A program made the translations under genes and the position numbers. Shown piece by piece: positions 21,093 to 32,100 of a stretch of DNA of 64,000 bases. The notes beneath the pieces were generated by a model. That model was not told the origin of the DNA. It was given only the letters and a program-made list of their open reading frames with translations, and did not search any database. The stretch is taken from the NCBI RefSeq assembly GCF_011290485.1, contig NZ_CP048029.1, positions 806,001-870,000 of the forward strand, given 5' to 3'. Each line of letters opens with the position of its first letter. The stretch's first letter is position 1. This stretch comes from Caldichromatium japonicum. Lineage in GTDB: Bacteria; Pseudomonadota; Gammaproteobacteria; Chromatiales; Chromatiaceae.

Positions 21093-23426
21093 TCAAAAGG
21101 TCTGACCGATGCCAAATTGGAATACTTGGGTCTTGTCCCCATCCTTTTCATTCAGCGGCACGGCCAGGCTGACCGACAATGCCCCAATCGGCGAGAGCCA
21201 AGTCAAGGACAGGCCAGTGGAATAGCGCAGTTCACCCAGATCGAACCCGGTCGGGGCCAAGAGGTCGGAATCATAGGTAGCCCAGACGTTACCGAAATCC
21301 AAGAAGGTGCCCAGGCGCAGGGTCTTTTCGAACTCGCCGCCCACGGGGGCGGGCGCAAAGAGTTCGATGCTGCCGGTAAGCTTGAGGTTGCCGCCTACGG
21401 GATCGTTGCTCTCGATCTCGCACGGCCCCAAGGTATTGGCCTTGAAGCCGCGTACCGATCTCGGCCCGCCGGCATAGAAGTTTTCAAAAAAGGGCAACTC
21501 TTTCAAGTCCCCATAGACATCGCCATAACCTAGATTGGCGCTGAGGGCGAGAATGAAGCGTGAGGTCAGCGGAATATAGAGCTGCTCGTCATAACGGACC
21601 TTGTAATATTGGAGATCGCTCCCCGGCACGGCCAACTCGGTCTGAAAGGTGCGCAGCGAGCCGCGGGTGGGAAAGATCGCCTTATCGCGCGTATCCCGCG
21701 TATAGCTGGCGGTCAAGACGAAATCATGAAAGGTATGACCATTTGCGGCGACGAAATCCTGGGCGATCGCCGAATCACCGGCGGTGAAGTCGGTGTATTG
21801 ATAGCTGATCCCCAGTCCCGCGCGGCTGGTATCTGTGATCGGCAAGCCAAAATTCAGCCCTGCACTTCCGAGATCGGCGGCATAATCCGCGCCCACGAGC
21901 TCGTCATAATCGACCTCGCGATATGAGAAATTAAAGCCGCGGCTGATGCCATCGACGGTATAGTAGGGATTCGTATAGCCGAATTGGTATAGAGTCGTTG
22001 ATTGACTGTTGTTGAAGGCCACTGCGACCCGCTTACCAGTTCCCAGGAAATTATTCTGGGTGACGCTGGCATTGAGCAGGATACCGTCGGATTGCGAAAA
22101 ACCGATACCTGCAGACAGACTGCCGGCAGGCTTTTCCTTGACCTTGACCTTGACATCCACCTGGTCGGCGACCCCAGCGACTGATGGGGTTTCGATATTG
22201 ACCTCTTCGAAATAGCCGAGGCGTTGCAAACGTTCGCGCGATTGGCGCACGAGATCGGTCGAAAACCAGGCGGTCTCGAGTTGGCGCATCTCGCGTCTGA
22301 GGACCTCGTCACGGGTGCGGGTATTGCCTTCCATCTCGATACGCCGTAAATAGACCCGCCGTCCTACGTCGATGAAAAAGGTCAGGGCAACCTCCTGTTT
22401 GTCTTCATTGACATCGGGGACGGTGTTGACATTGGCGAAGGCATAGCCCTCTTCGCCAAGCAAGGCAGAGATCCGCTCAGCGCTTTCGGTGACCCGTTTA
22501 CGCGAGAAGGGCTCGCCGCGTTTGAGCTGGATCAGGGGAAATAGACGCTCGGGCGCGACGGGCGGATTGCCAGCGAGCTTGATGTCGCTGAGGGTAAAGG
22601 GTTTGCCCTCATCGATCACGACGGTGATATAGATGTCTTTACGGTCAGGGCTGATCGAGACCTGGGTCGATTTGACCTCGAACTTGATATAGCCGCGGTC
22701 GAGATAAAACGAACGCAATGATTCGAGATCAGCGGCGAGCTTTTGTTTGGAATACTGGTCGTTCTTGGTATAAAACGAGTTCCAACGGCTCGCACCCAGT
22801 TTGAATTGTTTGAGCAGGGTTTTGGTGGTAAAGGCCCGATTACCGAGGATATTGATCTGTTTGATCCGTGCGGTCAGCCCCTCGACGATCTGGATATCGA
22901 TGGCGATCCGATTGCGCTCCAGGGGCGAGACGGTCGATTGGACCACTACCCCATATTTGCCGCGTGCGAAATACTGCCGCTCCAGCTCATATTCGATGCG
23001 GTCGAGCACCGAACGGTTGAAGACCCGGCCCTCCTTTAGACCAATATCGGCCAGGGCCGATTGCAGGGCCTTTGTCTCGATGTCCTTATTGCCGCTGATC
23101 CGGATCTCGGCGATCGCTGGGCGTTCGCGCACCCGAATGACCAGGATGTCGCGGTCGCGCTCGACCCGCACATCATCGAAAAACCCTGTCTGATACAGGG
23201 CTCGGATGATGCCACCTGTAACCTCGTCGCTGACTGTATTGCCGACCTGAACCGGTAGATAGTTAAAAACGGTCCCTGGGGCGATGCGCCGCAGTCCCTC
23301 GACCCGAATGTCGGCGATCTTGAAGACCTCAGCCTCGGCCAGGCCAGGGCTGATCATCAGCAGGAAGAGCGCGAGTATAAGCGAGCGCTGGGGGTCGCGG
23401 CAGGATGGTTGGGCCTTCGCGCGCAA
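21093..23426 (-). CDS. bamA: Outer-membrane protein assembly factor BamA
   Basis: This 777-residue Omp85 protein inserts beta-barrel proteins into the outer membrane. A signal peptide ends near GLAEAEVF. Five POTRA domains follow in the first 420 residues (for example IRVEGLRRIAPGTVFNYLP). The C-terminal half is the barrel, with GGPRSVRGFKANTLGP as the conserved loop-6 region (VRGF) and a final aromatic residue after QFGIGQTF as the Bam recognition signal. The start is a TTG at 23426 preceded by GAAGAGG. It sits between rseP and skp, as usual. Confidence 0.96.
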   Translation of the reverse strand: MRAKAQPSCRDPQRSLILALFLLMISPGLAEAEVFKIADIRVEGLRRIAPGTVFNYLPVQVGNTVSDEVTGGIIRALYQTGFFDDVRVERDRDILVIRVRERPAIAEIRISGNKDIETKALQSALADIGLKEGRVFNRSVLDRIEYELERQYFARGKYGVVVQSTVSPLERNRIAIDIQIVEGLTARIKQINILGNRAFTTKTLLKQFKLGASRWNSFYTKNDQYSKQKLAADLESLRSFYLDRGYIKFEVKSTQVSISPDRKDIYITVVIDEGKPFTLSDIKLAGNPPVAPERLFPLIQLKRGEPFSRKRVTESAERISALLGEEGYAFANVNTVPDVNEDKQEVALTFFIDVGRRVYLRRIEMEGNTRTRDEVLRREMRQLETAWFSTDLVRQSRERLQRLGYFEEVNIETPSVAGVADQVDVKVKVKEKPAGSLSAGIGFSQSDGILLNASVTQNNFLGTGKRVAVAFNNSQSTTLYQFGYTNPYYTVDGISRGFNFSYREVDYDELVGADYAADLGSAGLNFGLPITDTSRAGLGISYQYTDFTAGDSAIAQDFVAANGHTFHDFVLTASYTRDTRDKAIFPTRGSLRTFQTELAVPGSDLQYYKVRYDEQLYIPLTSRFILALSANLGYGDVYGDLKELPFFENFYAGGPRSVRGFKANTLGPCEIESNDPVGGNLKLTGSIELFAPAPVGGEFEKTLRLGTFLDFGNVWATYDSDLLAPTGFDLGELRYSTGLSLTWLSPIGALSVSLAVPLNEKDGDKTQVFQFGIGQTF

Positions 23427-23503
23427 GACGGTTAAACCTCTTCAATCCGGTTTGGCTGGACCGCTTCTGTCAAGGGAGTTTTAGTATAAGGGATGGTCAT
23501 GGC

Positions 23504-24874
23504 CTAGCCCAAGAGCCGCGCGAGATCGACATAAAAGGCAAAGGTCATCAGGGTCGCCAGCAGCAGGACGCCGATCTGCTGACTGCGTAGCATCGCCTCC
23601 TCAGAAACTGGGCTGCCCCTGATCCATTCGATCAGATTAAAGAGGAGATGCCCACCGTCAAGGACGGGGATGGGCAAGAGATTTAAGACCCCCAGGCTGA
23701 TACTGATCACCGCGAGAAACTTGATGAAGGCATCCAGGCCATAGGCCGCGGTCCGTCCAGCGGTCTCGGCGATGCCGATCGGGCCGCTGAGATGCTTGAG
23801 CGAACCCTCTCCGATCAGCATCCGCCCCAAGACCTTCAGCAACAAGGCGCTGGTTTCATAGGTCTTGCTCAAGGCTAGACCCAGCGATTCGACTGGACCA
23901 TGCTCGATACGCACTCGGTAGGCATCTAGGAGATCAGGGCGTGGTTCGACCCCGGCGCCGATACGCCCGATCCGCTGTCCATCGCGTTCTGCGGTCTGCG
24001 TGATCAACTCGAGTGTTTGGCTGCCGACGCCAGGGCGTTCGATGGTCAGCACAAGACGCATATCAGGGCGCCGGCGGACCTCCTCGACCAGGTCTTGCCA
24101 GGCATTGATCGGTCGGCCATCGACGGCCAGGATGCGATCCCCGACCTGCAACCCCGCCCGCTCCGCTGGTTCGCCCGGGACGATCTCGCCGATCACCGCC
24201 GGGATGAGCAGGCGATAGGGCTTGATCCCCAGCTCGGCGAAGATGTCCGCCGACTCATCGAGTCCCTTGAGGTCCTCGCGCAGGAGCAGCCGGTCGCGCA
24301 GCGTTTGCGAGCGATCGCGCACCTGTACCTTCAAGTCTTCTCGGGTCAAGGCCGACACCGTCAGCGCCTGGATGACCTCCTCCCAGGTGCGGGTTGGGCG
24401 CGCGCTGATCGCCAAGAACTCATCGCCTGCCTCGAAGCCAGCGCGCGCAGCAATCGAATCGGGCGCCACCTCACCGATGATGGGTTTGAGACCCGTCTCA
24501 CCCATCATGAACACCAGCCAATAGGCAAACACCGCGAACAATAGGTTGAACAGCGGCCCAGCGATGACGATCGCCGAACGTTTCCATAGTGCCTGGCGAT
24601 TGAAGGCGCGGGGGAGCTCGGATTCAGGGATGGGGTCCTCGGCTTCGCGCTCGTCGAGCATCTTGACATAGCCACCGAACGGGATCAGAGCGATGACATA
24701 TTCGGTCTGATCGCGTCCCAGCCGCCGGCTCCACAGCGGGCGGCCAAAGCCGATGGAGAAACGCAACACCTTGACAGCCAGGCGCTGCGCCACCCAGAAA
24801 TGGCCAAACTCATGTACGGTAATGAGGATCGCCAGTGTCAGCAGAAAGGCGGCGAGGGTCCAGAGTGTATTCAT
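23504..24874 (-). CDS. rseP: Site-2 protease RseP
   Basis: This 456-residue inner-membrane zinc protease cleaves anti-sigma factor RseA in the envelope stress response. The zinc motif HEFGH is in ILITVHEFGHFWVAQRL. Two PDZ domains fill the periplasmic part (PAVIGEIVPGEPAERAGLQ is the second). The third zinc ligand is in LLPIPVLDGGHLLFNLIEW near the C-terminus. Four membrane segments are evident. It lies between dxr and bamA; a 77-base spacer separates it from bamA. Confidence 0.95.
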   Translation of the reverse strand: MNTLWTLAAFLLTLAILITVHEFGHFWVAQRLAVKVLRFSIGFGRPLWSRRLGRDQTEYVIALIPFGGYVKMLDEREAEDPIPESELPRAFNRQALWKRSAIVIAGPLFNLLFAVFAYWLVFMMGETGLKPIIGEVAPDSIAARAGFEAGDEFLAISARPTRTWEEVIQALTVSALTREDLKVQVRDRSQTLRDRLLLREDLKGLDESADIFAELGIKPYRLLIPAVIGEIVPGEPAERAGLQVGDRILAVDGRPINAWQDLVEEVRRRPDMRLVLTIERPGVGSQTLELITQTAERDGQRIGRIGAGVEPRPDLLDAYRVRIEHGPVESLGLALSKTYETSALLLKVLGRMLIGEGSLKHLSGPIGIAETAGRTAAYGLDAFIKFLAVISISLGVLNLLPIPVLDGGHLLFNLIEWIRGSPVSEEAMLRSQQIGVLLLATLMTFAFYVDLARLLG

Positions 24875-24990
24875 TGGGTGCGTCCGGACTCAGGGTCGAA
24901 TGATCTCGGGAAGATGAGGGATCGGAGTGCCGTCCCCAAGGGGGCAATCAGGTGATGCAGGGGCTAAGGGTAGCTGGTGGGCTCATCCCC

Positions 24991-26178
24991 TCAATGTACC
25001 TGGAGTTGTACCAGGCGTTCGGCCTGCGCCCGGGCACGCCGATCGACCTCAAGCAGGAACTCAAGCCCCTGTCTATCCATGGTTTCGGACGGCAAGGCAT
25101 CTAGGGTCCCAGCGACCACCTCCGCGATGCGGGTGAAGGGGATACGCCGCTCCAGGAAGGAGGCTACGGCGATCTCATTGGCGGCATTGAGCACCGCCGG
25201 CGCTGTGCCGCCGGCGCGCGCCGCCTCATAGGCCAGGCGCAGACAGGGAAAACGATCCAGGTCAGGTTCATGGAAATCGAGGCGGGCGATGGCAAAGAGG
25301 TCGAGCGGGGTCACGCCCGAGGCGATGCGCTCTGGCCAACCCATTGCATGGGCGATGGGGGTGCGCATGTCGGGATTGCCGAGCTGGGCCAGGACCGAGC
25401 CGTCTTCGTATTGCACCAGGGAATGGATGACGCTCTGCGGATGGATCACGACCTGGATGTGGTCGGTGTCGGTGCCGAACAGCCAACAGGCCTCGATGAC
25501 CTCAAGGCCCTTATTCATCATGGTGGCCGAATCGACCGAGATCTTGCGCCCCATGTCCCAGGTTGGATGGGCGCAGGCCTGCTCGGGGGTGACCAAAGCG
25601 AGTTGGTCGATCGGCCAGGTGCGGAAGGGTCCGCCCGAGGCGGTCAGCAGAATGCGCCGCACGCCGACCTGGGCCAGGCCGTCGCTGAAGTTTGGCGGCA
25701 GACACTGAAAGATGGCGTTGTGCTCGCTGTCGATAGGCAACAGTTGTGCCCCGCTATCTGCAACGGCCCGCATCAACAGCTCGCCGGCAACTACCAAGGA
25801 TTCCTTGTTGGCCAATAGAACCCGCTTGCCGGCCAGCGCTGCGGCAAGGGTTGGACGCAGGCCCGCTGCGCCGACGATGGCCGCCATCACATAATCGACC
25901 TCGGGGAGGGCGGCGACCTGTTCGAGACCCTCCACACCGCAGAGAATCTCGGGGGGATCGGGTAGGTCGGCAAGTAACTCGCCTAGACGCGCCGCGGCCT
26001 GGGGATCGGCCATCACGGCATAGTGCGGACGATGCCGGCGGCACTGTTCGGCCAGGCGCTCGGCATCGCGGTTGGCGGTCAGGGCCACCGCGCGGAAGCG
26101 GTCAGGATGACGCGCTAGCACATCGAGCGTGCTAACGCCGATGGAACCCGTGGCTCCTAATACGGTCACGCCAATCAC
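24991..26178 (-). CDS. dxr: 1-deoxy-D-xylulose 5-phosphate reductoisomerase
   Basis: This 395-residue NADPH-dependent enzyme is the second step of the MEP isoprenoid pathway. The N-terminal Rossmann motif is [33 protein letters not shown] and [14 protein letters not shown] supply metal and substrate ligands, and [20 protein letters not shown] is the flexible-loop signature. The GTG start at 26178 follows the cdsA stop by four bases. Length is normal. Confidence 0.97.
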   Translation of the reverse strand: MIGVTVLGATGSIGVSTLDVLARHPDRFRAVALTANRDAERLAEQCRRHRPHYAVMADPQAAARLGELLADLPDPPEILCGVEGLEQVAALPEVDYVMAAIVGAAGLRPTLAAALAGKRVLLANKESLVVAGELLMRAVADSGAQLLPIDSEHNAIFQCLPPNFSDGLAQVGVRRILLTASGGPFRTWPIDQLALVTPEQACAHPTWDMGRKISVDSATMMNKGLEVIEACWLFGTDTDHIQVVIHPQSVIHSLVQYEDGSVLAQLGNPDMRTPIAHAMGWPERIASGVTPLDLFAIARLDFHEPDLDRFPCLRLAYEAARAGGTAPAVLNAANEIAVASFLERRIPFTRIAEVVAGTLDALPSETMDRQGLEFLLEVDRRARAQAERLVQLQVH

Positions 26179-26182
26179 GCTT

Positions 26183-27037
26183 TCAACTCCAGTCAGTCAA
26201 GACCCAGGACATCCCCAAGGCATAGAGCGGGGCGGCGGCAGTCAGGCTATCGATCCGGTCCAAGAGCCCCCCGTGGCCGGGGAGGATCTGGCTTGAATCC
26301 TTGAGATGACGACGGCGTTTGAGCAGGCTCTCGTAGAGGTCGCCGATGACCGAGAGCATGACCGCCAAGAGACAAATCAGCAAGATTATGAACGCCTTCA
26401 CAAGGGGAAGCCCCAGCCACAGGTTGGTACCCAGGCCGATCAGGGCCGAACCTGCCAGGGCTCCGTAAAATCCTGCCCAAGTCTTACCCGGGCTGATCGC
26501 TGGGGCGAGCTTGACCCGCCCCCAGCGCCGCCCGACGAAATAGGCCGCCGAATCGGCACCTGCGATCAAGAACAGAAAGGATATGACCAATGCTGGGCCA
26601 ACCGTCGGGAGGCGGTGTAGGCTAAGGATCGCCGCCCAGGTCGCGCTGAGGATCAGCAGCCCCTTCAACAACAGGGCGGGCTGGACACCCAAGGCGGGGT
26701 CGATGGTGCGGGTACGTAAGATGTGCGGGATCTGGAAGGCCCAGACAACCAGGCTCGCCGCCAACAGCGGGGTCCAGGTCAAGGCTGGCCAATGCCACAG
26801 AAGTAACAGGAGCGCGACCACTAAGATCAGATAAAAGGTGCGCGCGACTGGGTCGCCGACCCCGGCCAGCGCACACCACTCCCAGGCGGCGATGAGCATG
26901 AAGACGCCAAAAAAGACCGCTAGTCCAGCAGTCGGCAGGCCGAGTACAGCACCGACCACTAAGGGCACCAGCCATAACGCGGTCAGGGTGCGCAGACGCA
27001 GGTTGTTCGCTGCGGAGGTTTCAGCCGACACAGACAT
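26183..27037 (-). CDS. cdsA: Phosphatidate cytidylyltransferase
   Basis: This multi-pass inner-membrane protein of about 284 residues makes CDP-diacylglycerol from phosphatidate and CTP. At least seven hydrophobic segments are visible. The C-terminal signature includes [20 protein letters not shown], then [15 protein letters not shown], and [20 protein letters not shown]. The open frame reaches 27181, but the ATG at 27037 gives the usual N-terminus and overlaps the uppS end by 17 bases. It shares the order uppS-cdsA-dxr with E. coli. Confidence 0.95.
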   Translation of the reverse strand: MSVSAETSAANNLRLRTLTALWLVPLVVGAVLGLPTAGLAVFFGVFMLIAAWEWCALAGVGDPVARTFYLILVVALLLLLWHWPALTWTPLLAASLVVWAFQIPHILRTRTIDPALGVQPALLLKGLLILSATWAAILSLHRLPTVGPALVISFLFLIAGADSAAYFVGRRWGRVKLAPAISPGKTWAGFYGALAGSALIGLGTNLWLGLPLVKAFIILLICLLAVMLSVIGDLYESLLKRRRHLKDSSQILPGHGGLLDRIDSLTAAAPLYALGMSWVLTDWS

Positions 27038-27806
27038 CGGGCAATGACCAGAGACCAGCTTGGATCTGCTCACCCGTATGTCCAAAGCGACGCTGGCGCC
27101 GAGCATAGTCATCCAGCGCCTGGCCATAGGCCGCGGCATCAAAATCCGGCCAGAGTATCTCGGTAAAATACAGCTCGGCATAGGCCGCTTGCCAGAGCAC
27201 GAAGTTGCTCAGGCGCTGCTCACCACCGGTGCGGATGAAAAGGTCCGGCTCGGGGAGATCAGGAAAGGAAAGATGATGGGCGAACAGCCGTTCGTCGATC
27301 GCACTAGGGTCAAGCCGCCCCGCATGGACCTCGGCAGCCACTCGGCGCACGGCCTGGGTGATATCCCAACGTCCGCCGTAGTTGGCCGCGATCTGGAGGT
27401 GAAGCCGGGTATTGCCGGCTGTGAGGTCTTCAGCCTCGGCGATCCGCCGCTGGAGTTTGTCGGGTAGGGCGCTGCGCTCACCGATCACCCGCAGCTGCAC
27501 CTGATGCTCGTGGAGCCGGCGGGTCTCGCTGCGTAACGCGCTCATAAAAAGCTCCATCAAGACATTGACCTCGGAAGGCGGGCGCCGCCAGTTCTCGCTG
27601 CTGAAGGCAAAGAGGGTCAGGATCTCGACCCTGCGGCGGATACTTTCCTCGACCACGGCGCGCACGCTCTTGACCCCCTCGCGGTGCCCGACAGTGCGCG
27701 GCAGTCCGCGCTGACGCGCCCAACGCCCGTTGCCATCCATGATGATGGCGACGTGCCTGGGGATACGCGGGTCACACAAGCGCGTGACGTCTGGATCGGT
27801 GTTCAC
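27021..27806 (-). CDS. uppS: Undecaprenyl diphosphate synthase
   Basis: This 261-residue cis-prenyltransferase makes the C55 carrier for peptidoglycan and O-antigen. Signatures are HVAIIMDGNGRWARQRGLPR with the catalytic Asp, LTLFAFSSENWRRPPSEVN, and DLFIRTGGEQRLSNFVLWQA near the C-terminus. The start is a GTG at 27806. It lies 25 bases downstream of frr. Confidence 0.97.
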   Translation of the reverse strand: MNTDPDVTRLCDPRIPRHVAIIMDGNGRWARQRGLPRTVGHREGVKSVRAVVEESIRRRVEILTLFAFSSENWRRPPSEVNVLMELFMSALRSETRRLHEHQVQLRVIGERSALPDKLQRRIAEAEDLTAGNTRLHLQIAANYGGRWDITQAVRRVAAEVHAGRLDPSAIDERLFAHHLSFPDLPEPDLFIRTGGEQRLSNFVLWQAAYAELYFTEILWPDFDAAAYGQALDDYARRQRRFGHTGEQIQAGLWSLPDVCVG

Positions 27807-27831
27807 GTGGAATCGGTTGGAGGCTTGCGTT

Positions 27832-28389
27832 TTAGATCGACATCAGGTCCTGCTCTTTCTCGGCGAGTACGGTATCGATCTCCTTGATGTATTGGTCGGT
27901 GAGCTTTTGGATCAACTCTTGGGCACGCCGCTCGTCGTCCTCCGAGATGAGCTTGTCCTTGACCAGTTCCTTGAGATGATGATTGGCATCGCGGCGAATG
28001 TTACGGATGGCGACCCGCGCCTGCTCGGCCTCGTTGCGCGCGACCTTGATAAGGTCTCGCCGCCTTTCCTCGGTTAGGGGCGGCATGGGGACGCGGATGG
28101 CGGTCCCTGCGGTATTGGGGTTCAGCCCTAGGTCGGATTGCATGATCGCCTTTTCCACCGCCTGGACCATGTTACGGTCCCAAGGAGTGACCAGCAGGGT
28201 GCGCGCATCCTCGGCGCTGATGTTGGCGACCTGGCGGAGGGGGACCTCTGAGCCGTAATAAGACACCGTGAGATGGTCGAGGAGGGAAGGGTGGGCGCGG
28301 CCGGTGCGGATCTTGGCTAGCTCATGGGTCAGCGCCTCAACACTCTTGGCCATGCGATCGGCAGCGTCCTTTTTGATGTCTTCGATCAT
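27832..28389 (-). CDS. frr: Ribosome recycling factor
   Basis: This 185-residue factor splits post-termination ribosomes together with EF-G. The family pattern is visible: [26 protein letters not shown]-like segment [17 protein letters not shown], and [16 protein letters not shown] long three-helix bundle makes up most of the protein. The longest frame starts with a TTG four codons earlier. The ATG at 28389 is preferred and lies one base after the pyrH stop. Confidence 0.97.
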   Translation of the reverse strand: MIEDIKKDAADRMAKSVEALTHELAKIRTGRAHPSLLDHLTVSYYGSEVPLRQVANISAEDARTLLVTPWDRNMVQAVEKAIMQSDLGLNPNTAGTAIRVPMPPLTEERRRDLIKVARNEAEQARVAIRNIRRDANHHLKELVKDKLISEDDERRAQELIQKLTDQYIKEIDTVLAEKEQDLMSI

Positions 28390-28390
28390 G

Positions 28391-29113
28391 TCAACATCCA
28401 ACCGTGACTAGTGAACCGACCGCCTCGCCGCGCATCAGACGTGCCAAGGCACCCGGCTCGTTGATATTCATGACCCACAGCGGCATGGCATGGTCCCGAC
28501 ACAACACCAAGGCGGTGGCATCCATCACCTGTAATCCCTCGCGCAGTGCCTGATCATAGCTCAGCCGCGGGTAAAAGACGGCAGCGGGATCGGTCAGAGG
28601 ATCTGAGGAATAGACCCCATCGACCTTGGTGGCCTTGATCAACAGATCGGCACCGATCTCGATGGCGCGCAGGCTGGCGGCAGAATCGGTGGTGAATAGA
28701 GGATTGCCCGTGCCGGCGGCGAAGATCACGATCCGCCCAGCCTCGAGATGACGGATGGCACGGCGGCGTTCATAAGGTTCGCAGACCTGCTCGATAGCAA
28801 TCGCCGACATGACCCGCGCCGCGAGCCCCTGGCGATCCAGGGCATCCTGCATCGCCAGGGCATTCATCACCGTGGCCAGCATGCCCATCTGATCGCCGAC
28901 GATCCGGTCCATGCCGTGCGCTGCAAGTCCGGCACCACGAAAGAGATTGCCCCCGCCGATCACCAGGGCCACCTGGGTACCGGCGCGGGCCAGCCCGCGC
29001 ACCTCGGCGGCCAGGCGCTCCAAGATCTCTGGGTCGATGCCGCAGGGACCTGTGCCCATGAGCGCCTCACCGCTGAGTTTGAGCAGGATGCGTCGATAGG
29101 CGGATGCGGCCAT
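28391..29113 (-). CDS. pyrH: Uridylate kinase
   Basis: This 240-residue amino-acid-kinase-fold enzyme phosphorylates UMP to UDP. Motifs include [13 protein letters not shown] at the N-terminus, [16 protein letters not shown], then [20 protein letters not shown] and [16 protein letters not shown]. The gene follows tsf after 27 bases and precedes frr by one base, the standard order. Confidence 0.97.
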   Translation of the reverse strand: MAASAYRRILLKLSGEALMGTGPCGIDPEILERLAAEVRGLARAGTQVALVIGGGNLFRGAGLAAHGMDRIVGDQMGMLATVMNALAMQDALDRQGLAARVMSAIAIEQVCEPYERRRAIRHLEAGRIVIFAAGTGNPLFTTDSAASLRAIEIGADLLIKATKVDGVYSSDPLTDPAAVFYPRLSYDQALREGLQVMDATALVLCRDHAMPLWVMNINEPGALARLMRGEAVGSLVTVGC

Positions 29114-29140
29114 AACTCTAGAACTCGCCTCGGGGGATGA

Positions 29141-30028
29141 TCAGCTCGCCCGAACCTGGGCCATGACCTCTTCGGCGAAGTTCTCGACCTTCTTTTCGAT
29201 CCCCTCGCCGACCTCGAGACGGGCAAAACGGCGCACGCTGGCGCCTGCCTGCTTGAGCAGATCACCGACGCTCTGCTCTGGATTTTTGACAAATGGCTGG
29301 CCGACCAGGGTGACCTCCTCGAAGAACTTGCGCACCCGGCCCTCGACCATCTTGTCAGCGATGGCGTTGGGTTTGCCGCTGGCCAGTGCCTGCGCCTTGA
29401 AGATCTCGCGTTCCTTGGCCAGGGTCTCGGGCGGGACCTCATCGGCGGTGACGTACAGCGGGTTGCTGGCAGCGATGTGCATGGCCAAATCTCGTCCCAG
29501 GGTTTCATGCCCGCCGACAAGTTCGATCAATACCCCGATGCGGGTCCCATGCCGGTAGCTATAGATCTGGCCGACGGCCGCATCAAAGCGGATTAACCTC
29601 CGCACCTGGATGTTTTCGCCGATCTTGGCGATCAGGGCCTCGCGCGCGGACTCTACGGTCATACCTGCGTCCGGCAGAGACTCAGCCGCCAGGGCAGCGG
29701 CATCCTTGGCACTGCCGGCAAGTGCGGCAGCAGCCACGGCATCGGCAAAGGCCAGGAAATTGGTGTCCTTGGCCACAAAGTCGGTCTCACAATTGACCTC
29801 GACCATGACAGCCTTTTTGCCGTCTGCCGCGACCCGGATCACGATCACGCCCTCTGCGGCGGTCCGTCCGGAGCGCTTGGCGGCCTTGGCCTGGCCTGAT
29901 TTGCGCATTGCCTCGATCGCGGCCTCGATGTCCCCATTGGCCTCCGTGAGCGCGGCCTTGCATTCCATCATGCCGGCGCCGGTGCGCTCACGCAGCTCCT
30001 TCACTAATGCGGCTGAGATCGTCGCCAT
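29141..30028 (-). CDS. tsf: Translation elongation factor Ts
   Basis: This 295-residue factor releases GDP from EF-Tu. The N-terminal UBA-like domain has [34 protein letters not shown] is the core signature that contacts EF-Tu. The C-terminal dimerisation region ends with EVMAQVRAS. An ATG at 30037 is in frame, but a GAGGT stretch sits nine bases before the ATG at 30028, so that start is preferred. The spacer to rpsB holds a long homopolymer tract. Confidence 0.97.
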   Translation of the reverse strand: MATISAALVKELRERTGAGMMECKAALTEANGDIEAAIEAMRKSGQAKAAKRSGRTAAEGVIVIRVAADGKKAVMVEVNCETDFVAKDTNFLAFADAVAAAALAGSAKDAAALAAESLPDAGMTVESAREALIAKIGENIQVRRLIRFDAAVGQIYSYRHGTRIGVLIELVGGHETLGRDLAMHIAASNPLYVTADEVPPETLAKEREIFKAQALASGKPNAIADKMVEGRVRKFFEEVTLVGQPFVKNPEQSVGDLLKQAGASVRRFARLEVGEGIEKKVENFAEEVMAQVRAS

Positions 30029-30057
30029 GTTCAACATACCTCAAGGGTCTGGATTCT

Positions 30058-30076
30058 GGGGGGGGGGGGAGGGGGG
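30058..30076. repeat. Homopolymer tract between rpsB and tsf
   Basis: On the plus strand there are 12 consecutive G, one A and then six more G; on the sense mRNA this is a C-rich run. It lies about 30 bases upstream of the tsf start codon. Such a run is prone to slippage, both in the cell and in sequencing. Confidence 0.9.
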
Positions 30077-30138
30077 AACGCCGCTCGGCAGCAGCGCAGA
30101 TCATTAAGCATGCCCCGTGCGGCGCATGAATGAATGCC

Positions 30139-30870
30139 TTAGGCCTCCTCGCGAATCAGTTCGGCCTCGCGCCCGACCTGAGCTGCGGCCAGGTCTCGTC
30201 CCGCAAGGATGGCATCGGCAGCCCCGGCGATATACAGGCGCACGGCGCGGATGGCGTCATCGTTGCCTGGAATGACATAATCAACATTGCTGGGATCGTT
30301 ATTGGTGTCAACGACCCCGATCACCGGGATACCCATCTTGTTGGCTTCGGTGACGGCGATCTTTTCATGGCCAACATCGATCACAAACAGGGCATCGGGG
30401 AGGCGTTCCATCTCCTTGATTCCGCCGAGGCTTTGCTGAAGCTTATTGAGTTCGCGCTCTAGCATCAGCGCCTCTTTTTTATTGAAACGCTCGATGCTGC
30501 CGTCTTGGAACATCGCCTCCAGGTCTTTGAGGCGTTTAACCGATTGGCGGATCGTCTTGAAATTGGTCAGCATGCCGCCAAGCCAACGGTGATTGACATA
30601 GGGCATACTACAGCGCTCGGCCTCTTCGCGGATCGCATCGCGCGCTGCGCGCTTGGTACCGACGAAGAGGATCTTGCCGCCCTCAGCGGCCAGCCGGTTC
30701 ATGAATTGGAGCGACTCGCGATACAGCGGCAGGGTCTTTTCTAGGTTGATGATATGGATCTTGTTGCGCTGACCGAAGATATAGGCACCCATCTTTGGGT
30801 TCCAGTAACGGGTCTGGTGGCCGAAATGGACGCCGGCCTCCAGCATATCGCGCATGGTGACTTCGCTCAC
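30139..30870 (-). CDS. rpsB: 30S ribosomal protein S2
   Basis: This 243-residue ribosomal protein S2 has the diagnostic [20 protein letters not shown] near the start, [39 protein letters not shown] and [20 protein letters not shown]. The longest frame begins at 30984. The GTG at 30870 gives the start expected for the family; an ATG at 30888 is the other realistic choice. It is the first gene of the minus-strand block and is divergent from map. Confidence 0.95.
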   Translation of the reverse strand: MSEVTMRDMLEAGVHFGHQTRYWNPKMGAYIFGQRNKIHIINLEKTLPLYRESLQFMNRLAAEGGKILFVGTKRAARDAIREEAERCSMPYVNHRWLGGMLTNFKTIRQSVKRLKDLEAMFQDGSIERFNKKEALMLERELNKLQQSLGGIKEMERLPDALFVIDVGHEKIAVTEANKMGIPVIGVVDTNNDPSNVDYVIPGNDDAIRAVRLYIAGAADAILAGRDLAAAQVGREAELIREEA

Positions 30871-31125
30871 GGTCTTTAAAGCTTCCATCAGGGTTGGGTT
30901 GAGCCTCCACGCACCCCAGGCGGCGACCCGAGTGGGCACCCCGCCGTCTGTGACGGTGCGTGTGTGGATAAATGCCGATGACAAGGGGATTTAGGATAGA
31001 CGCGGCCATATTGTCATAGCCGAATCGAAAGTAGTGATGCCTTTGCTGCCGCCGTCCTGCTTCCCCTATAGCTCGATTGCGACGGCATAGCTCCTTTTAT
31101 ACCATAACTGCTTACACATGGGCAA

Positions 31126-31962
31126 ATGCCCCACCTCAGCCTGAGCACAACAATCATCGTGGATGCCGCAAATCGTAGGCCAAGGGTCCAGATCAAAGGC
31201 CCTGAGGCGATCGAGAAGATGCGCGTTGCCGGACGCCTGGCCGCCGATGTGCTCGACATGATCGAGCCCTATGTCCAGCCCGGTGTCACCACCGAGGAAC
31301 TGGATCGGATCTGTCACGACTATATCGTCCATCAGCAACAGGCCGTCCCGGCCCCTTTGAATTATCGAGGTTTCCCTAAGTCCATCTGCACCTCGGTCAA
31401 CCATCAGGTCTGCCATGGTATCCCGAATCACAAACGGCTTAAGAAAGGCGACATCGTCAATATCGACGTCACTGTGATCAAGGATGGCTATCACGGCGAT
31501 ACCAGCCGGATGTATTTTGTCGGCGAGCCCTCCATCCTGGCGCGACGTCTGGTCAGCGTGACGCGGGAAGCGATGCTGCGCGGTATCAGTGTCGTGCGTC
31601 CTGGCGCGACGCTCGGCGATATTGGGCACGCCATCCAAAGTCATGTCGAGGCACACGGTTACTCTATAGTCCGCGAATACTGCGGGCATGGGATCGGCGA
31701 GGCGTTTCATGAGGAGCCCCAAATCCTGCACTACGGCAGGCCAGGGGAAGGTATGAGCCTGGTGCCCGGGATGTGTTTTACCATCGAGCCCATGGTCAAT
31801 GCTGGCAAGCGTTTCATCAAGGTCTTGCCCGATGGCTGGACCGTGGTCACCAAGGACCATAGCCTTTCGGCCCAATGGGAACATACGATCCTGGTCACCG
31901 AAAACGGATACGAGATCCTAACCCTGGGGGCTGCCGAGCGTGCTGTTCGTGCCGCATCATGA
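31126..31962 (+). CDS. map: Methionine aminopeptidase type I
   Basis: This enzyme of about 278 residues removes the N-terminal methionine from new proteins. The metal ligands are in VNIDVTVIKDGYHGDTSRMY (two Asp), GHGIGEAFHEEPQI (His), and CFTIEPMVNAG and QWEHTILVT (two Glu). The start is the ATG at 31126; the first 15 residues are not family-like, so a GTG at 31159 could be used instead. It is divergent from rpsB, as in many gammaproteobacteria, and followed by glnD. Confidence 0.94.
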   Translation: MPHLSLSTTIIVDAANRRPRVQIKGPEAIEKMRVAGRLAADVLDMIEPYVQPGVTTEELDRICHDYIVHQQQAVPAPLNYRGFPKSICTSVNHQVCHGIPNHKRLKKGDIVNIDVTVIKDGYHGDTSRMYFVGEPSILARRLVSVTREAMLRGISVVRPGATLGDIGHAIQSHVEAHGYSIVREYCGHGIGEAFHEEPQILHYGRPGEGMSLVPGMCFTIEPMVNAGKRFIKVLPDGWTVVTKDHSLSAQWEHTILVTENGYEILTLGAAERAVRAAS

Positions 31963-32100
31963 CCCTAAAAAAGATCTGTCTCACCCCATTGGTGCCGGCC
32001 ATGCACCAGCGGGGCGATCTATCCGTCTCGATCCATCATGAGGGGGTAGCAGGGGATTGCCTCCTGGAGCACAGGTCCCACTCAGGCATACGCCTCAATA

